The translations under genes and the position numbers were made by a program. Source: Choristocarpus tenellus KU-1152 (lineage: Eukaryota; Phaeophyceae). Taken from it: a stretch of 29,461 nucleotides of DNA. A model generated the notes under the pieces. The model saw nothing but the letters and a program-made list of their open reading frames with translations. It was not told where the DNA came from and ran no database searches. Location of the stretch: positions 1 to 29,461 of the forward strand of contig CAXNAD020000108.1 in the NCBI GenBank assembly GCA_964200185.2, in the 5' to 3' direction. Below, in pieces: positions 1 to 10,300 of this stretch (position 1 is the stretch's first letter; the number at the start of each line of letters is the position of its first letter).

Positions 1-24
1 CCCCCCCCACACACACACACACAG
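1..24. repeat. C-run followed by (CA)n microsatellite
   Basis: The window opens with a run of eight C followed by alternating CA to about base 24. It is a simple-sequence repeat with no coding content. Confidence 0.9.
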
Positions 25-638
25 ATACTTTAAGCGAAGCTGGAAAAGTTAATAATATCTCAATATGTGATCTGAGTTACTATTTAGTTTAGAGCACTCC
101 AGGGTATCCATCTCACTCTCTACAATCTCCATCCCTCATCGCACATTTCCATACACCCTTTGCCACTATCATAACCGTAACCCTACAAGTCATGCCCAGA
201 TTATTCTTGATAACAATTACAAAAATACTGAACTGGTTGGGGCCATGTATCAAAAGCGATAATTTCACTCATTGGATAGGTCGTATAATACATTGAGCCA
301 TTAGCGTGCACTAGGCCCGCCGCTCTCCTTACCCTTGTAATCCTGTGTTATCGAGTGAAAGCATTGTTGCCCTGTTTGTCTGTTCGGGGCTCGACTTACC
401 ACCTTTTTTTTTTATTATGTCGTTTTTCGGTTTTCTGTGTAAACACAGTTACCCAAAAATTAAAAACCACTACAAAAGGTATGTCCGGAGCAAGGATATT
501 GACACTTGCTGACAAACACGATAGCCAAAAGGAATAGAAACCGCAACATTGGATTTACGACTACGAACAGACACGGTTCTACCCTCTCAAATGTGCTGGT
601 TCATTGCTCTTTCTGATAACTAACGAGTACGGTCTTAC
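25..638. other. non-coding stretch; probable intron of the minus-strand gene
   Basis: No convincing exon was seen on either strand. On the minus strand a good donor (GAG|GTAAGA) sits at 633-638, directly after the last coding residues of the exon at 639-3191. This stretch is therefore best read as the start of that gene's next intron, with later exons beyond the left edge. The open frame does continue past the donor to a stop at 579, so a gene ending at 579 is the alternative. Confidence 0.5.
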
Positions 639-3191
639 CTCATCTCTTGCTCTCACTCCCCTCAGTCTTATCAGGTACCGCCTTCCAGGGGCGAGATGTT
701 TGAACTCAAAGGTGCGAGGACACTGCCCTGGTAACCTCTTCCGAACTTTGTGGGCTCGAGCAGTGAGGGTATCAACCAGCACCACCTCAACATGTCCTCT
801 ACGATCCACCTCCATTAGGACCACTGCCGATGTGGGGCCAACTCGTCCCACCACAGGGCCTACTACCACACCCACTAGACAGGAAGGTGAGGTTTGCGAA
901 GTAGACCCTAACCCTAACCCTTCAGGACCCTTATTCCCCCCGCCATCACATAGAGTTGTTTGCTCGCCTGTCCTGTGGATATCGACTTCGCTGTATTTTT
1001 TGTAGTGATATCCCTGCCCCAACCCCAGCCCCAAACTTGTGTTATCTGTACAGGCGGATACAAATCTAGGAGAAATGAAGCCAGACTTGGTGTCAATCCT
1101 CAGTGACACCCCAGCTACAACATTGCCCCCTTTACCGCCAGAAGGAGTTGGTGGCAAATTGTAGCTGTGATTAACACGGTAGTGTCCAACATATTCACTT
1201 GCCAAGAAATCGTTTCCTATCTTTGCGGCACTTCTTGGTGTTTGCTTAGTTTCAGAAGCTGTTGAAAAAGCAGCTGAACTCTTCATGTTATTCCATCTTC
1301 CAGTCTGCTCCATCCCCTCACTACTACTGACCATCACCTGGAGGATGCTAGGGGTTGTATCATCTGTTTCCGTTCTTGTGCTCTTGAACTCACTACTCTC
1401 AGACTCTCCCCTGGACACATTCTTGTGCCCATCCCCATCCCTACCCTCGATGCCGTTCTCTTCACAGCCCTCGAGACCACTTGCAGCTTTGTCATAAGTT
1501 TGTTCAAACACCGTAGAGACAATTGGCGCCCCACTGCCTCCACCCACACAGACCAAAATTATTTCCCTGGGGGCTTCCCCAAGATCTTTTCCCTCTCGCT
1601 TCCAGTGGAAGAGGGCATTCAGCGTGACCTCCACCTTGGATAAGTGTCCATCTCCCCCTAGCCCTCTCAAACTCAATTCCGGACTGGCCTTGACTTCCTG
1701 TCTGTATCCAACAGTACTGACCTCTCCCGATATGTTTCCTACCTCTGCCTCTCCCATGACTACATTTTGGACCTCTACTTTTGCTGTGTGCACCTGCCCT
1801 TGTTCTACTGGACTTGATATTGTCTGAACTTCAGGGTCGCCGTCACTCAACACCAATACCTTGTCTCTGTTCAGCAAGAACTGCAGCGATGAAGCAATGA
1901 GGGATGAAGCTGTGAGTCCATGCTCACTCATGAAGGACTGTAAGACCACAAGTCTTTCGCCACTACTCATTGTCTTCCTCGCACCCCCTTCCGTTCGGGG
2001 AGGGGGAGGGGAAGCTTTGAACAGAAATTTCTCAACCTCTACTCTTCCAACACAAGAGTGACGGCCGATTTTGTGCTCACCAATCACCTCTGTTGCACCC
2101 CCTCTCTCCTGGAGGGGGGGACGATTCAGTGGAGACTTTGCCACCTCCACTCTTCCAGCACAAGAGTGGCGGCGAGTTAATGAAACTGTTCCTTGTTTCA
2201 ACTTTTTCACGTTCTTTGCTCTTTGGCTCAGCTCTCCCGCCCCCTGCATGCTGTGGGAAGGGGGCACTATCCTTGCCTCTAATGAGCGGTACCCTCCCCA
2301 GGCATCGCGAACAGGGAATGCTACTGTCTTACTGATCGAAAGATCCCAGATTGATTCAAGGCCTAGTTTTGACATCCCGACTTCTTCACTTCTCTCTATC
2401 TCCACAATGCCTGCAGCAGTGGTGGGTGAGGGTTGGGATGTTGGCCCTGTACCTATCTCTGCTTTGACCCCGGACTCTGGTGCTGGTCTCTTGAACACTA
2501 ACCCACACTCGATAAGACTTGCTTCATTGCGGACAGTTCCTGTGCCCACCTCACCATCACCATCACCATCACCACGGGTTGACACACCTGCACTACCTGT
2601 AGGTACTGCATCTGCCGTTGATAAAGTGAGTGTAATTGCCGTATCTCTATGTTCAATGTCGTTGCTCTTGTCTTTCATTGAAGCCTCCCCTCCCTCAATA
2701 TGATCTTTACTCCCAATAGCTTCCTCACCGAAAGTAATATCATTTGCTGTCAGAACTTGCTTGCCTCTCTCGCTCTCCTTGACCACTGTTAGGTCTTTCC
2801 CTGCTATCCTGTGTTTCCCTTGTCTGCCCTGCAAAGATATTGAATGTGGTCGTGACCCCACAGCAGGCATTCCTCCACCATCAATAGATGGCACAAGCAG
2901 TGGGGATTCCAACAAAATGACAGCCGTGACACCGTCTTGTGCCCTATAAATTGAGTCTATTTTCCTTTGCCTGGCAAGCCCTGCAGCTGCAACACTCATC
3001 CGCCCTGCAAGATCACTCAAGCACTCCTCCACTCCACAGGGCACCTGTGCAGCACTCCAAATGGCTTCACCTCCAACTTTTTCCCCTATTGGATGTTCCT
3101 GATCGCTTTCCTTACTTTTTGCTACTTCATCATCGCCAATCACTTCAACAATGCCATTCCCGGTTTCACTGTCCTTACCCTCCTCACCCAC
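639..3191 (-). CDS. large exon of an Fn3-like/PhoD-like protein (3' part of the gene starting at 6428)
   Basis: A minus-strand open frame of about 850 codons. It is best read as exon 3 of the gene whose first two exons lie at 4358-6428. A phase-0 acceptor (TAAG|GTG) fits just before 3191, and an in-frame stop at 3204-3206 shows the exon cannot extend further. A phase-0 donor GAG|GTAAGA lies at 633-638. Most of the product is low-complexity Ser/Thr/Gly/Glu linker. Two parts look structured. The first is the segment reading REIILVCVGGGSG, which resembles the late beta-strand region of PhoD-type metallophosphatases. The second is the C-terminal unit GPVVGRVGPTSAVVLMEV ... FKHLAPGRRYLIRLRGV, a beta-sandwich pattern like the Fn3-like domain that precedes PhoD phosphatase domains. 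No intact metal-binding motif is visible. Family assignment is from pattern memory and tentative; coding status is more secure. The polypyrimidine tract before the acceptor is poor, and the assembly gap lies just upstream. Confidence 0.55.
1981..2180 (-). repeat. internal duplication inside the minus-strand exon, period about 114 nt
   Basis: Two imperfect copies encode GRHSCVGRVEVEKF and RRHSCAGRVEVAKS, each followed by a proline-rich and then a glycine-rich segment. The copies are in frame and differ by many substitutions, so this is an old in-frame tandem duplication within the linker region. Confidence 0.7.
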
Positions 3192-3235
3192 CTTACTTCT
3201 CTTTCACCCTTCACTACCTCGCCCCTCGCCCCCCC

Positions 3236-3245
3236 NNNNNNNNNN
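3236..3245. other. assembly gap (10 N)
   Basis: Ten N bases between a C-rich run and the first copy of a tandem repeat. The gap falls in the inferred intron joining the two parts of the minus-strand gene, so that join cannot be verified here and sequence may be missing. Confidence 0.98.
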
Positions 3246-3582
3246 AACAAAAAACACCATGATCCCACAGATCTTACATGTTCTTCGTACAAAGAGAGTG
3301 CCTGTATCCCCTGGTTGCGCGGCTTTCCCATTGCTTGGGTCAATGAGTCCCCCCCACACATTCCTGGAGCCCAAACTTCCCCCCTTGCACACACACCTCT
3401 TCACTGGGGTTTGATCCGCTAATGGTTTGATTTGATTGGCCTCTTAATGACAACAAAAAACACCATGATCCCACAGAAATTACATTTTCTTCATACAAAG
3501 AGTTTTCCTGGATGCCCTGGTTGTGCGGCTTTCCCATTGCTTGGGTCAATGAGTCCCCCCCACACATTCCTGGAGCCCAAAT
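3246..3582. repeat. two-copy direct repeat, unit about 131 bp, period 206 bp
   Basis: Bases 3246-3376 and 3452-3582 are near-identical copies. Both begin AACAAAAAACACCATGATCC and end GGAGCCCAAA, with differences clustered in the first half. Between them lies about 75 bp of unrelated sequence. Copy 1 abuts the assembly gap. On the minus strand both copies stay open in one frame (WAPGMCGGDSLTQAMGKP and onward), so a duplicated exon is possible. A dispersed repeat whose array collapsed at the gap is at least as likely. Confidence 0.85.
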
Positions 3583-4351
3583 ATAAGTGTATAGAGCTGA
3601 AGAAATGGCAGTGTGGATTATCACTTTGTGATTTTTGTCCTTACACAATAGTTCGCCCTGAGAGCGCATTAGGCAAGAATGGCACAACAGCGTGCGAAGA
3701 TGTGGTTTTATCAGTGGTTTGTCTTGGTACATGGGCATTCTCACAGCTCGAGGTCAACACAACTGCCTTCTGGAATGCTAAGGTCATGCCAAGAACACAA
3801 TCACTGATTCTTGACGGAATGTTGCTGAAGGGATACATCCACTCATGCTAGGTTTGTGTTCGACTTGCTACACTCTTTGAAGTATTTTGAGCAGGGATCA
3901 GCTTTATTTGTATGCGCTCACTCAGTAACCTGATGGCCCAGTCGTGTTGTGGGAAACTACTAAGCAGTGGGACCATTATGGTAGATTAGGATCTCAATTG
4001 AGAGGACAAGAAGATGGACATTACTATGGAGAGTTTGAGCGGCACTGTTTCTAATCAGCACTTAAAAAGAATGGGGGGTGACGTTGTCCTGTGGTCGCTG
4101 TTTACTCCTTTTCACCTAAAATTCCTGAGTTACGAGCACTAGTATTGAATACTCAAGATGGCACAAAGGCTAGCAGCCACAATGGCAGATGGAATTTTAG
4201 GTGCGATATAATAGACGAATGAGGAGGAATGCCAAGTGTTGTGGAGATAGTCTTCAACAGGGCTCTTTACCTTGTGTGCGAATTTTCAAGCACTGGAGAG
4301 TATCTTCAAACTCCTGTTGAACAAGAAAAAAAAATGTCCATTCGCTCAATT
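3583..4351 (-). other. probable intron of the minus-strand gene; no exon recognised
   Basis: Between donor GAG|GTGAGA (4352-4357) and the inferred acceptor at 3192-3193. I see no convincing coding segment here, only short chance frames on both strands. Confidence 0.4.
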
Positions 4352-4357
4352 TCTCAC

Positions 4358-6428
4358 CTCCTCCACCCCAAGCCAAGGATCAACGGTTCCAAGCACTCTG
4401 TGAGCTGGAGTCCTTCCTGAAAGAGCTGCTGCGCAAGGTCTGAAAAAACGCCACAAAAGAGATCGCACAGCGTTGTATGCCTCCCTCTTCACCCATTGCT
4501 CTGTCTCTTTGAGGATATCCCTACCTTCGGATCCTTGACTCTCTTCCAGCATCTGAAAACATCGTCTCACCATACCCGGTGCGACGAAGCAGGGGTTATA
4601 GTGCACCACAATATCCACACTCCCGGGTTTAAGCCCTGCACCCTGCTGTTCCTCTGGTTTCTCAATAGACCAATTCCTTGTTTGCGACTGTTGTTTATTT
4701 GAGGACTCTGATGCCTCTAGCAACTTCTCTACATCTTGTCCAGAAAACCCATCCTGAAATAGGGACGAAGGAGCAATTTTTTCCTCTATGCCTTTCCTAT
4801 CATCCAGTTTCTTCCCCTTTGATATATCTGTATGTGGAACAATAGATTTACCGCTAGCTTCCAAGGAAATATATTCCCTGCCTAAGATCACAATCACAGC
4901 ACCATCCTCACCCACAAAAGGTTCATGCTCTTGATGGTTGGTCCTTTCATCGTGAATGGTATCAGTGGGCCCAGGGCAAGATGATTTTATGGATGAGGTA
5001 TCCAGCATGGTTGCACCCGTGTCTTCTGCATTGCACCCCACCACTCTTCTTTTTTCAACTTTCTCATCTGTTCCCCACCCTTTGGTGACAATGCTCACGT
5101 GAGTCCTGTCCAAAGGTACCCTACACTTCTTACAGGCTGGCAGTGTCCTGAACTGCACCCTCTTACAGCATTGGTGCTCCCTTCGACCCACACCCCATCC
5201 TACATTCCCGGTCCTTACAAAGTTTGCTGCCCTCCTCCACATAAGTTGAACCCTGTATTCAGTACCTGCCCAAAGCCCAGACACCTTCAAGGCTGTAGGC
5301 TTCCCCAGTCCACCAAGGGAGACGGGAGTAGCATCTACGGGGTAAAAGTAGCATCCATCCCGTCTCTCCACAACAACTACGACCCCGCTTGAGCATGTGC
5401 CTTCGACCGATATCAATGCTCTGTGTGACTGGATGTCAGTCAAAAATGGTGGAAGCACCAATGACAGGTTACTAATTCCGGTTTCAACAAGTAGCATTGG
5501 CACCCTTTGAGACATGATATGGCTTGTTTCGAGATCAGATCCTGTTCCTGTAGATGCTTCTGGTGATTCATGTTTACCCATAGATTGTAGATGGCACTTG
5601 TTTTTAATAAGGTACCTCGAATTTAGAAAGCATAACTTGTTCCCTACAGTGTCAATGACCCGACTGAGTCTATGGGCAAGCGCCAACACTTCCATCACAT
5701 GCAAGGGTTCTTGTTGGGTCATGGCCCAACTTTTAAACTCTGGGAGGGCAAGTTCGTCATTTGTCAGGCCTTCATTGTCTGTAAATGCTTTGCCCGCAAT
5801 AAATGCCGCGTGATCAAATGTTGGTTTTGACACCAACCCCAACTTCGCGAGGGTGTTACCACAGGAAGATATCAGGGCCCCGAGGTCGTCCTCTGCAAGT
5901 GTACCAGTGCCCCCCACATCGAACAATGAGTGAAGGAAAGAAATTTTGCGATCCAAGGACCCCCTACATGCCAGAACTAGGCCGGAGAAGAGTTCTAGAA
6001 CGTCGACGCGTGGACCAGGGTGCACACCATGCGCTCTGGACCAGGTGTTGGTATGTGGGGGATACCTTGCGAAGAGGTCGAAGGCTCTGTCGACAAGTGC
6101 GCAGGGAAGAGCGTCTCCTTCTCTTTTGCGGAGGATGGCTCGTGTCCTCTCAATGGTAAGGGCGTACTTGTCCACTGTTAATACTCTTCCAACAAGGTGA
6201 TCCCATTTTCTGGCCACACACAAAGCGTTTGATTGACAGACAGATATTCAGCACATTTGGGATCGACAGTGGGTGCAAAGAGTTGAAAAGAAAAAATAAG
6301 ACTCACCTGAACCTCGCAAGAGCACCTTCAAGATAATCCACAGTAAAGTACCTGTGGACATCTAGAAGCACGTCCCCCGAGTGGAGCAATTGGTTCACCG
6401 CTGCCTCGAGTGCCTTTGAAGGCGACAT
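4358..6428 (-). CDS. EF-hand and Fn3-like protein, exons 1-2 (5' part)
   Basis: The start codon is the ATG at 6426-6428. Exon 1 (6307-6428) encodes MSPSKALEAAVNQLL ... GALARF. A 97-bp intron (GTGAGT ... CCAG, 6210-6306, phase 2) follows, then exon 2 (4358-6209), which runs through R/KWDHLVGRVLTVDK in frame. Together they give 658 codons, ending phase 0 at donor GAG|GTGAGA. N-terminal region: an EF-hand-type helix-loop-helix with loop DVGGTGTLAEDD (about residues 138-149), preceded by a helix like those of calcineurin-B/recoverin-type proteins. A second, weaker acidic loop follows. Middle: an Fn3-like beta pattern (RALISVEG ... GLWAGTEYRVQLMW). End: DIVVHYNPCFVAPG and REAYNAVRSLLWRFF sit where PhoD-like phosphatases have their DLVxHxGDQ and RExYRxAW segments, but the metal ligands are not conserved. 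The role would be calcium-responsive, possibly as a pseudo-phosphatase; this is inference. The gene probably continues at 639-3191. Confidence 0.7.
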
Positions 6429-7389
6429 ACCTTTTTGTGGAATGGTAATTTCAAAACCTTGTGCAATTCAAATTATTCCCTCCTTGTCATATGTTTCGTC
6501 TTCATTGAGGGGAATCAAGTCCTTGTCTTGGTACGGTTTATTTAATCTTTGTCTAGGAAATCCACCGCATTCTACTTGTAAGCTGTAGCTGTCGTAGTAG
6601 GTACACGCAACTGGGACCTATGGTTACGTGCGAACTTAGGTATTATATATGGATCTAAATCTTTCCCCTTCTGCATAGGAACGCCTTCTAGGCATGAAAC
6701 CCTGGAACTAAACTTTGTGTGGTGAGAGGTTGCACCACACTCTCATTATTTACCCTGGTCACCAATCTGTCCCAAAATCACTTCTCAAAACATGAAGATA
6801 GTTCAGTGATTGCTACTGAAGGAGTCGACTGATCCTTCTTGTGGTATCTAGCCTTCTTACACTCGACCAACGATAAGCTATAGGTGCGCAATGGGCAAGT
6901 GTGCAATGACTTTTGAATTGACATTATCTTCTTGTATGTCCTCACACCCGCACACTACGGGATGTCCATATTGCACCGATCCTTTCCAGCCCTTTGCCCA
7001 ACAATAGCTTACAACTTCCGAGGCACCATAGAAAGGCAATGGAATGAATGTGTACGAGGTGCTGATATAGACGATGATTAACCACATTATTTGTTGAATG
7101 ATTCCTCACGCCATGTTCCCCGCTAAGTCCTTTTCCCGAATGGACATCGCCTCTGTCACTTCTCTTGATATTTTTGTGTTTATCCATCCGGTGTTGACTT
7201 CGTTCGGTTTCTATATTGCTCCCACAACCATGATAGGTCAGTGAAAGCATACCTCATCCACACACCCTGTTCCTGCCCCGACATTACTGAGGAACGATCT
7301 GAAATCCATTCTATGTAACCTTCTAACATTGAAATGCATTGAAATACGCGGGCTCCGTGATTGCTTTCCTTCAAGAACTGCTTTTCTAC
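6429..7389. promoter_or_regulatory. divergent intergenic region between the minus-strand gene and RRP5
   Basis: About 960 bp separate two start codons facing away from each other, so both promoters and 5'UTRs must lie here unless an upstream non-coding exon exists. A TATA-like run (TATTATATATGG) lies near 6640. I see no other recognisable element, and the short frames on the minus strand do not look coding. Confidence 0.5.
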
Positions 7390-10300
7390 ATGACAGACCA
7401 AGAACTCTTTCCACGTGGGAAGGGAACAGCTGATGCCAAGAAGCACGGAAAGAGCCACCATGCAGCCGACAAGACTCCAAGAGAAGACATCAAGGGATTC
7501 AAGCGAAAATCACCTGGCAAAGTCCCCAACGCTGGTGCGGAGAAGGAATGGCTATTTGGCGGTCATCCAACTAAGACTACCACCAACGTGAAACGATCCC
7601 GTACCAGTGAGGGTGGAGGAGAGGTGGATGACCACCGTTCCAACAATGACAGGGTATGTTTTCCATCCTCCAGCTTTACTATTCTTGTGGAATGCTCTTT
7701 TTAATGTATCTTTAGAGCAGTCCTTCTAATTGGTGGCCTTGACATACCTTAACTGCATGTCTGAGCATCAGTCAAATAGGTCAGTGAGAGTGTAAGTAGC
7801 AAACATGCATATCTGTTTGTACCCTTGCCATACATTTCTCCCTGGTATAGGAGAAACAGTAGGAGAAACAGTCCACCTGATCACAGATCCTTCGTCTGAG
7901 CACCAATCACTTCACTCTTAACGTTCCTTCTATCCTGGGCCTCTTCTTACGTACTGTTCTCGTTTCTCTACCACCAACAAAGAACACTGGCAAGGCCATA
8001 TCTGAAGTGGGGTCTGGAATGATAAAACATAGGGGTCTTCATCCCCGCCTGGAGATGGTCTCCTTCAAGAAACTGACGAAGGGTACTCTGACTTTGGGGG
8101 TTGTGTATAAGGTGTGCAAACCCCCATTAACCCTCTGGAGTCGGACTCTGTCGTCGGACTATGCATTCAAGAAATCCTTTTGTTTGTAGTTTATGTCAGT
8201 CTACGCACTTGATATCAGAAAATTTACGTACCCCACACAGAATATTAAGAATGGGTCCTGTCAAGTAGGATATTTGCACCTTCAGATCCTGAATACTTGC
8301 AGATGAAGCATGTAATACTATGCTGACCTTGATAGGTGTTGTATATTTTTTGTGTGCTGACTTTGAAGGGGTTGAAATGTCGAGTTCATGTCCAACTTAT
8401 GAAATAATTGTGTATTCACATACTCTGTCCTTTCATTCTTCCACTTTCCTGATAAACTAATGTCCAAGCATTCATAGTCTTTCCCAGGCACCAACTTAAA
8501 TTTTTACCCTCAAATCATCTACTACTGCAATGTTTCTTGCTGTGGCTCTCTTCTTCTACTAGTAGGTACATCATGGTGGGGAGTTACTTTTGTTACAAAT
8601 CCCTGAACATGTGATAAATGAGGGTGAATACACTTCCTGACACTGACTCAATGGATGCACTTCCTATTTTTGTGGACACGATTTTCCTAGGTGTGTGAGC
8701 ATGATATGGTGGTGTCACTGCCCAGCAGCCTCTCGGGTGTTGTGCGCCGGAGCGAAGTCAGTGACTATATGTATAACAGGGCCATGACGAAGTTCACAGC
8801 TCACAGTGGAGTTGCTCAAGTTAAGGACAGGTACTGGAACACCTCTGGAGAAGAAGAGGAACCCCTCACAAAGATCTTCAAAGAGGGACAGGTGAATTAA
8901 TGTAAAATCTGACTTGACCAAGTGTGGATACATCGTGTTGGGGAACCTTGATGTCTAGTTTCAAGAATGCTTAGGCTCAAGCAATTATTGAGTTTGAACT
9001 TGCCATGAAGAGGTGTGGTATCTATGATGCAATACTATATTTGCTACTCTCGACCTTTTGGGATGACGACATGAACCACCAAGATCGCTGAGATACCTAC
9101 ACACATCCCTGGTGTGATATTCTAAAGTGTATTGTTCTTATTTCCTGTTTGTGTACATAGGGCATGTGTGCAGTTGTGGATGTATGTGAGAACCTACCCC
9201 ATATTTTCCCAATAGTTTTGCAATATCCCTATGCTCCCAATGATCCCTCATAACATTGTTAAAAGCAACCTCATTTCCCTACTCTTGATGAATGCTGGTC
9301 AGGTTGTACGGTGTGCGATTTTGTCCCTTGTGAAGGACTTCAATGGTCGCCACATTGAGCTCTCTCTGCGTGCCTCGGTGGTCAATAAGGGTCTGTCCCT
9401 TACACAACTCACACAAGGATCTAGCATCTACGGCGCTGTAGGAAGCTGTGAAGACCATGGCTATGTTATTTCATTGGGTCTTGAGGGTGTGACTGCATTT
9501 TTACCCCTTAAAAATGCACCTCCAGAAGGGTTGGTGCCTGGTCAGCCTTTAGAAGCGGTTATTGAGGTGAGAAGTGTGTTGTATTTGTAAGAATATGGAG
9601 TGGAAGGAACGGAAACATAGGAGAAACACACCTTAACATGACATTTTTTCCATTTGCCTGCTGCCAAGGTACTTGCAATGTGTGTACTTAGGGTTAGAGT
9701 TAGGGGTACTCTTTTCGATAACATTCTTACTCCAACCCTTATTGTAACCTTAACACTTTAACCCCCTCAACTCACTTGTGTGATAGCATTAAACTATGCC
9801 TACACCTTCTGCCAGCACCCCTTGTGAACTGGAAAAATCTGAACTTGCACCTTTCTCTTGTCACGCCTTCTGACACACTACAGAACCCTTCCGTGCACGC
9901 AGTCGGTTAAGGTTGCGGCGCGTACTTTGACCCTGTCTGTGGATCCATTGGCAGTGTCAACTGCAGTGACGACAGGTGCTTCTTTCAATCTGCGTTCTTT
10001 AAAACCGGGCATGTTGGTGAAAACCACTGTGGATACTGTGCTTCCTAATGGTCTTCTGGTGAGTTGAGGCTTGATGTGACATTCAACTAGGATAGATGTA
10101 TGGTCTTCCGCTTGGTCAGTGAATATCTGTTCTTTCAGACTATTTGTAAGATGGAGCCCTCACAGGCTGGATCGAACCGGCTTACGATTCTGTATAGGAG
10201 GAAACTATGGTTACTAGAGAGGTTTTGATTGATTCGATTGTTGTATAGGAGATACAGTGAAAATGCCTTGTAGGCACTTGAAGGGAGTCCTTGAGTTTTA

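Noticed and set aside
2552-2575. CATCAC repeat suggesting a CRISPR or satellite
   Set aside because: It is a short codon repeat giving a Gly-Asp run in the minus-strand protein; there are no spacers or array structure.
604-2703. Long plus-strand open frames opposite the minus-strand exon
   Set aside because: They are antisense shadows. Their products are Ser/Pro/Thr-rich with no domain pattern, while the minus strand is one long open frame with splice-compatible ends.
10156-10185. tRNA T-arm-like string on the minus strand (GGTTCGATCC)
   Set aside because: It is one base short of the 7-nt T loop, and no other tRNA arms are present.
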